From Chaetoderma sp. LZ-2023a (lineage: Eukaryota > Mollusca > Caudofoveata > Chaetodermatida > Chaetodermatidae): DNA of 64,000 bases. The stretch covers positions 33,273,045-33,337,044 of the forward strand of contig CM067372.1 of NCBI GenBank assembly GCA_034401795.1, given 5' to 3'. Shown one piece after another: positions 50,801 to 59,800 of this stretch (the first letter of the stretch is position 1; each line of letters begins with the position of its first letter). Below the pieces are notes generated by a model. The model worked only from the letters and a program-made list of their open reading frames with translations. It made no database searches and was not told where the DNA came from. The position numbers were made by a program, and so were the translations under genes.

Positions 50801-53800
50801 CATGTTGGTGACCTGTACATTGGCATATATGCAATAAGGGTAATCAATGTGACTCAGTTCACACATGATGCATTGATGAAATCATGATGACTCAGTTTCA
50901 CCTGCCTGTGTAATCAACACGACTCACAAGTGTAAATGTAATCAACATGACTCACCTACATGACTAATGCACATGCAATTGACATGACTCCGCTACAGGT
51001 ATGAATGTACAGTACAACTCATAAATAAGCTAAAATGTTTCCAAAACAAGACATTTTGAACATGATGTAAGAACTGTTCTGTTGAGTATTTTGAATATAA
51101 TTGAATATAATTGAATCGAAAGGCTGTCTTAGATAGCAATAATTACCAATCCAATTATGGCCAATATATTCAATAGTACATATAATTTTGCTTTGCTAAC
51201 TTGTTACTGGTACGTCATTTCTGAGGCAAAATTCAATTGACATGACTTAGTCATAAGTATAATTGAGATGACTCACCTGTGTAAAAGCCACATGTCCCAG
51301 AGAACAAAGGTCGACATACATCTTGTGAATAGGTTTGATGCCGCTGAACCTGATGAATGATGTGACATAGACTGAGACGTGACTGAAGTAAACAGTGAAG
51401 CTATTGGTCTCCAGACTGGTTGAGTCGTCCAGGATACAGTGTCTGGGCAAACAAGAGATAAAAAGCATGTTAACGCTATGAATTATATTGAACAGATAAA
51501 CAGCACGTTAATGCTATGAATTATACTGAACAGATAAACAGCATGTTAACGCTATGAATTATACTGAACAGATAAACAGCATGTTAACGCTATGAATTAT
51601 ACTGAACAGATAAACAGCATGTTAACGCTATGAATTATACTGAACAGATAAACAGCATGTTAACGCTATGAATTATACTGAACAGATGAACAGCATGTTA
51701 GCGTTACGAATTATACTGAACAGATAAATAGCATGTGAATGCTATGAATTATACTGAACAGATAAACAGAATGTTAATGCTATGAATTATACTGAATAGA
51801 TAAACAGCATGTGAATGCTATGAATTATACTGAACAGATAAATAGCATGTGAATGCTATGAATTATACTGAACAGATAAACAGCATGTGAATGCTATGAA
51901 TTATACTGAACAGATAAACAGCATGTGAAAGCTATGAATTATACTGAACAATGTGATAAACAGAATGTTGACGCTATGAATTATACTGAATAGATAAATA
52001 GCATGTGAATGCTATGAATTATACTGAACAGATAAACAGCATGTTAATGCTATGAATTATACTGAACAGATAAACAGCATGTGAATGCTATGAATTATAC
52101 TGAACAGATAAACAGCATGTTAATGCTATGAATTATACTGAACAATGTGATAAACAGAATGTTGACGCTATGAATTATACTGAATAGATAAATAGCATGT
52201 GAATGCTATGAATTATACTGAACAGATAAACAGCATGTTAATGCTATGAATTATACTGAACAGGAGATAAACAGCATCAGGTAAACAGCATGTGAACGCT
52301 ATGAATTATACTGAACAGATAAACAGTGTGAATGCTATGAATTATACAACAGCCTGTTAACACCATGAATTATACTGAACATTGTGAAAACATGAGATAC
52401 ACAGCCTGTTAACGCTATGAATTATACTGAACAGATAAACAGTGTGAATGCTATGAATTATACAACAGCCTGTTAACACCATGAATTATACTGAACATTG
52501 TGAAAACATGAGATACACAGCCTGTTAACGCTATGAATTATACTGAACAGGAGATAAACGGCATGTTAATGCTATGAATTATATCAAACAATGTGATAGG
52601 AAGAATATCGACATTTTTTACATTCAGAAAGACAGACAGTAATATAATGGAGGGATTCAATCTCATTATATGTCACTCACATATGACTGGGCGGATAAAT
52701 TTACCAGATGGACAGACTGATCAGCCAACCGACAGAGACGAACAGACTTATACTGGCTGAGAATTACAACAAAAAGTCCCATAGGACAACCAGTAGGTAA
52801 ATTTTATGGAACATTATTTTCATTGCATTTTTTGTGTATAAGAGTTATCATTTGCAACATGAAGTCGAGATGTATGCACACAGCAAAAACCCAGGCTATA
52901 TATCCACGGTCTGTTTAGTATAAGTTGCTAAAGACCTGGGGTGCATAAGTGAGATAATCACGGAGAAACACTAAGAAATTTTAGATTCTTATTGCCGTAC
53001 CTATAATAGTGAGTGTTGTTATGGTGACCACGGTCTTAATCATCTCCCATAAGGACTGTCCGCTATGAAATGCTTGGGCAGATTGATAACGTCCAGTGGA
53101 ATCAGTGGTATATGTGGAGTATGTCGCCCCAGACCTGTGAGATCTGTGAGATAATCCCAACTCACCATCTACATGCATAGAGAAACAGGAGAGCATATGA
53201 TATACATGATTACAGCCACTGATCATAGAACACACAAATGTAACACATGTATTCACGATAAACAAGTGGCATGATTTGACAATAGAGGATTTCAGTTTCT
53301 CAGTTAATCATATGACGTCATACTCAACTAACTGAAGTGTAGGATGAGGTCGTAATCATTTACATCATAAATGATGTAGCTAAGTTTATCACGAACGCTT
53401 AATTGATGATGCATTAAGCGTTGTTGTACGAAATATACATGTGTTTCTTTACTATTTAATAAACATGCTGCTGAATATTTTGAAACCAATTTGACTGGGC
53501 GCTGTTGCTGCCTATGGCAGTTTTCTGGAAATTGAGCCAGGGTGTTCAGGGATCAATTGATAGCAACAGGGGCGAAGCGTGAGTGGAGCCTAGCCAAAGA
53601 TGCATGGGGTATAGCTAAGAACTGGATTCATCCATTCAGATTAGATGAATTATACATGTATAATATGATTATTGATAACAGCAACAAAACATGATTATTA
53701 AATCTTGATCTATATAATATGGTAAATGTTATAATTTCTGCCAAAAGGTCTAAACAATCACTGACCATTAGAAACAACAAATATACTTTATGTGATTCAA

Positions 53801-56800
53801 ACACTAAGTCCATTTTCTCCAATTCAACAGGACAAACTAGCTAACTTAACATGTTTGTGTAATGCGTAGTATACAACCATATATCCGAGTGACACACGTG
53901 CGCACACACATTTACACACCCATGTACACGCACACACCTGCAAATCCATTATAATAATTACTACATTATATTATCTGACCTGACATATCCTCTTCTGAGT
54001 CCAAACCTGCAAAGTTTTAAAAGAATTGAGAGGTTAGTATATCGAGCACATCCATGGCAATGACACCAAACTAATGTTTTGTCTCTGAGAGATCATGAGT
54101 TAAAGAGCATTGTAACTTTGTGTGATTGGTACATTGATTTAACAAGAATTCTGCGGAATTAACGTCTTGTCTGTCTCCTGTTTGTCACAGTTACCTTTAC
54201 CTTTAACCTTCTGCGCTCTATGTTATGCTGCTGCTTCCTAACATTATAGGTAACTAGGCATCCAAGTTTAGTTGCAATAGGCTTAACCAATCCTGAAATA
54301 TAAGCTGAAAGGTTTAGCTAAACGCAAAAACTTAATGTTGAAAAAGCAGAGTTTTGTATCAAGTTCAGTGACCTTGACCTTTGACCTTGTTCCCCCAACA
54401 TCATCATGCTGCTTTCTAACATTATAGGTAACCATGTATCCAAGTTTAGTTGCAAATAGGCTAAAGGAATCCTGAAATATAAGCTGAAAGGTTTTGCTAA
54501 ACGCAAAAATTTAATGTTAAAAAGGCAGAGTTCTGTATCAAGTTCAAAGTGACCTTGACCTTTAACCTTGTTCTCCCAACATCATCATGCTGCTTCCTAA
54601 CATTATAGGTAACCAGGCATCCAAGTTTAGTTGCAATAGGCTTAACCAATCCTGAAATATAAGCTGAAAGGTTTAGCTAAACGTAAAAACTTAATGTTGA
54701 AAAAGCAGAGTTTTGTATCAAGTTCAGTGACCTTGACCTTTGACCTTGTTCCCCCAACATCATCATGCTGCTTTCTAACATTATAGGTAACCATGTATCC
54801 AAGTTTAGTTGCAAATAGGCTAAATGAATCCTGAAATATAAGCTGAAAGGTTTTGCTAAACGCAAAAATTTAATGTTAAAAAGGCAGAGTTCTGTATCAA
54901 GTTCAAAGTGACCTTGACCTTTAACCTTGTTCTCCCAACATCATCATGCTGCTTCCTAACATTATAGGTAACCAGGCATCCAAGTTTAGTTGCAATAGGC
55001 TTAACCAATCCTGAAATATAAGCTGAAAGGTTTAGCTAAACGTAAAAACTTAATGTTGAAAAAGCAGAGTTTTGTATCAAGTTCAGTGACCTTGACCTTT
55101 GACCTTGTTCCCCCAACATCATCATGCTGCTTTCTAACATTATAGGTAACCATGTATCCAAGTTTAGTTGCAAATAGGCTTAACCAATCCTGAAATATAA
55201 GCTGAAAGCTTTTGCTAAATGCAAAAACTTAATGTTGAAAAAGCAGAGTTCTGTATAAAGTTCAAAGTGGCCTTGACAGAGTTCTGTATCAAGGTCACAG
55301 TCACCTTTGACCTTGTGAAAACAACATCATCATGTTGCTTCCTATCATTATAGGTAACCATGTATCCAAGTTTAGTTGCAATAGGCTTAACCAATCCTGA
55401 AATATAAGCTGAAGCTTTGCTAACGCAAAAACAATGTTGAAATAACAGAGTTCTGTATCGAGGTCACAGTGACCTGTGACCTTGTGACCCAACATCATCA
55501 TGCTGCTTCCTCTCATTATAGGTAACCATGTATCCAAGTTTGGTTCCAATTGGATCAAGCATTACCGAGATATAAGGCAAAAACTTTTGTTTAATACAAA
55601 AACTTACCCTAAAATATTAACACAGATTATACCGTGACCTTTGACCCCCATAACCTTGAAGGCATGATATCAGCGTACTGCTTCCTTTCGATGTATATCT
55701 CCATGTATCCAAGTTTGGTTCCAATTGGATCAGGCATTGCTGAGATATAAGGCAATAACTTTTGTTTAATACAAAAACTTAACGTAAAATATTAACAAAG
55801 ATTATACCATGACCTTTGACCCCCATAACGTTGCCCGCATGATGTCTGCATCAGCATGCTGCTTCCTTTTGATGTATATCACCATGTACCAAAGTTTGGT
55901 TCCAGTTGGATCAGGCATTGCTGAGATATAAGGCAATAACTTTTGTTTAACGCAAAAGCGTAACGTAAAATATTAACAAAGATTATACTGTAACCTTTGA
56001 CCCCTGTAACCTTGACTTCATGGCCTTTTTATTGGCGGGCTGCTTCCTTTCGATGTATATTACCATGCACCCAAGTTTGGTTCCAATTGGATCAGGCATT
56101 GCTGAGATATAAACTTAACTTAAAAGTTTACGCCGCCGCCGCCGGAAAAGTGATACCTATGTCTCGATCCTGCTTCGCAGGCGAGACAATAAAAATCACC
56201 ATTTTTAAATGATTAACTGACATAAACAAGTATGGACATGATGAATAACCATATGTAAGTACATGTAATAAAAATGCATTTTAGATAAATCCTATTAGAC
56301 AGCAGGCACCAATGCACAGGTCAGGTTGATTTTGGAAATGTGAACTTGGATTGGTCTAGATACAAAGCTTTTAGTGCAAGGTTAATTGTACCCTAACTCA
56401 TTCATGCAAAAATGATTTTGTTTTCTGAGGAATTTTTTATATTTTTATAAAGTAATTACGTTAGTGTGTTCGTCAGTCACAAAAGTTTTTTTCGCCATAC
56501 TTTCGCCAATTCTAAACCGATTAAGAGGAAATTTGGCAAATCTCTTCCACCACTCAATATCTATCGGCGGTGTGAAAATGATGTTGATCGCCCATCAAAT
56601 GGCAGAGTTATGGTCCTTTGAATTATTCTACAACAGCGTTTTCACTTTAGTTTCGCTAATCCTAAACAGATTAAGACAAAATTCGGCAAATACCTTCTAA
56701 CAGGCACTATCTATCTGCGTTGTAAAAATGATGTAGATCGCCCGTCGAATGGCGGCGTTATGGCCCTTTGAAATTTTATACAGTATGGGAGGCAATGGAT

Positions 56801-59800
56801 TTTATACAGTATGGGAGGCAATGGGCCAAGATTATAGACCCGCAGCTGCCGAGATCATATCGAGCTTGTTTTTTTATCATTATTTTTTTTTTTAAGCGAT
56901 CATTTATTTTGTTTATTTTCAGGTACATGTATTTCAATAATCTGTAGAAAAATGGGCTGCAATCATATAATTTAATTTATTTTCGAATATTTCACAAAAT
57001 ATGATTTTTTATTTCGTATACTTTCAGATTTTCCACAAAAATGGGTAGAAAACGGAAATCTACAGTAACTCGAAGTGATGCTGCTAAAAAATTCTGTGGC
57101 CAGCCATCCACCCTGGAGAAAACAGAACCTCCAACTAACCGCCAAGTGATTCAGTACAGTTATTTTCTGCAAAACAGTAACCCGGACATGAACGATTATG
57201 ACATAGCCAAAGTGATTGCGAATGACATTAATGAAATTTGGCGGACAGTGAATCCCCGGCTTCCGTTGTATGATAAATATTACGTTGTGAAACTTGTGGA
57301 TAAATTGTGCTTCAAAAAAGCGAAAGGGATAAATAGAAAATCTCTTTCTTCAGTTATAGAACAGAATCTAGAGGATAAATTAGATAAACTATTCGACATT
57401 TCTGCTTGCACTTGTAAATTACCAATCCGTTCATGTGATGACAATGTTGTGAAATGCAAAAATGAGAATTGTCAAACACAGCACATTATTTGTACTTGTC
57501 CTCTGTCAAAGAAGGTTCCAATAGAAGAAAGAGAATACTTGAGAGATCAAAGGGCGAAAATTGGACCCAAAGGTGCATACCAGTTAGGGCCTGTGGATAA
57601 AGTTGCTATGAAAAGAGATCAAAGGGCTGCAGTAGAAGCTGAAAGATTGCAAAGTCAGATACAGAAGCAGCAGGAAGCGAATGTGGCTAACTTCGCGTCA
57701 ATCTCTTCACAGGATATACATTTAGGCAGCACGGAAGAGTCTGAAAGATCAACTGGTGGTGAAGTCGACGAGTTTATACCAAGTCGGGAGCCAAGTGGAG
57801 CCTACAGTTTTCTCAAAACCCCAAGATTCGCCATGGAACTAGTCCGTGGCGATGTTTCATCCAGTCTTGGGGCAAGTCTTGCAAACGCCTTCCTCTTGGA
57901 CTTAAAAGCAATGGACCTGCTTAAATCCGATTTTGATGTGAAACAGATAATACTAGATAAATCGAAAATTGACAGAGAAAAAGCTAGGATGAAAGACGTG
58001 AGTGATGAAAAGCATAATGTGGGTTTGGAAAAGTTTGTGTGTATAGGGGTAGATGGAAAGGTTGACAAGGATACATTATTGTACAGAGGTCAAGAATGAG
58101 AGTGGGCATACTACACTGAAGAAAGGCAGGGATAAAGAGCACCATTTGACTTTTACCAAGGAATCAGGAACGGAAAGTGGAGAATACCTTACGCACAGAG
58201 TGCTCCCATTGACGGGAGCGACTGGTCTTCTACAGGCAGAAGAAACTGCTAGTGTGTTGGAAGAATTCAACAGCAGTGAAACTCTTAAAGCTGTGTTGCT
58301 CGATAACACAAGTACAAACACTGGGTGGGAAAGTGGCCTGGTAACATGTCTTGAAAAGAAAATTGGTCGTAAACTACATACCATAGGCTGTTCGCTCCAT
58401 CAAAATGAGCTGCCTTTCCGAGCTGTGTTTAAGCATTTGGATGGTAGCACCAAAAGTCCTACTGCTTTCACGGGTCCGCTTGGCAAACTTTGTGACAATG
58501 ACTATCAAGATCTTCCACAAGTTGAATTCACCAAACTCAGTGGCCCCGTTGACGACATGCACTTTCCTGAAGAGACACTGAAAGATCTTAGCAGTGACCA
58601 GAGGCTTCTCTTGGAGTATGTGCTTGGAATATCCAGTGGTGAAGTAAACCCAAGATTTGCTGGCTGGAAAATTGGACCATTAAACCATGCAAGATGGCTG
58701 ACGTTGGCGATTAAACTGATGAGTTTGTGGATTAGAAGTGCTTATCCTCCAGAGCTCCATGATAAACTTTACCAGGCGATCAAGTACATTGTGGAGGTAT
58801 ATGCAGTTAGTTGGTTTGAGACAAAAAGGGACAGTAAGTTCCACAATCAGCAAAAGTACATCTTCAACATGATTCAGAGGATCAAGCTGCAATCTGATGA
58901 CATTCGCGGTGTTGCTTTCAACAACCTAAAGTACAATGCTTTTGCCCTTCTTCCAGAGAATATGTTGTACTCCATGATACAATCTGATGACTTGGAAGTG
59001 AGAGAAGTTGCTTTAAAGAAAATTATGTCCATCAGAAAGGGAAAATCAGTATCGAAGAAAAGGTTGAAGAAGATCACAGCCATCAACTTTGAGGCTACCC
59101 ATTGGTCAGAACTAATCAACCTTTCTCAAAGTGGCATTTGTGAACCTGCTCTCACAGAGGACTTTTCTGGCCACGAACTTCAGGAAGCATTGTTAAATGG
59201 CACCGAGCTGGAACTACCTGTGCTGCCTTCACACTCTCAAAGTGTTGAAACTGCCGTGAAGCTGACATCTAAAGCTTCCCATACTGTCTACGGCCTTGAA
59301 TCAAGACACAAACATATTGTGACTAAAGTTCTGTCGCAAAATGAGGCCTTTCTTTGCTTCTAAGGGTTATTATAGTGAAACTTATGACGAACTTGGGATC
59401 TGATATTGTTAACTTGATTCTCTTTGTCATTTTATTTATTTTGCCACTTAAAATCAGATTTGTTCCGCATTTTAAAAGTAATCATTATGATTTATTAAAA
59501 AAAATAGTGAAGAAACCCGGTACTTTTGTGCAAATATACTGAGTGCCAATGAAAACGCAACACCTAATTTTTTTCAAATATTTTGTAGAAAATAGAATTC
59601 TACTTAACACAACCGTTGTGTATTGGTTTAAAACTGAGCAAGATTTCTTTCGATGAGTTTTGGCCTTGCGATACTGGTACTACGAAATTGTTTTCGTCAA
59701 TTTCACAGACCGTTGGTTTGTTACACTCTCTATCCACCGTTTTAGCCCTATGAATGCACGGGTATTTCGTTTTGGCGCGAATTCATGCAGGATTGATTTC

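Noticed and set aside
51247..51468. Open - strand frame with CILDDSTSLETNSF
   Set aside because: It overlaps a real SUN exon, but the phase imposed by both neighbouring exons selects the other open frame (TVSWTTQPVW...MWLLHR), which leads directly into the basic/transmembrane exon.
58053..58099. Programmed ribosomal frameshift joining the two halves of the transposase-like gene
   Set aside because: The change is +1 with no slippery heptamer or clear stop-associated pause; a simple one-base insertion explains it, and further frame trouble at the 3' end supports decay.
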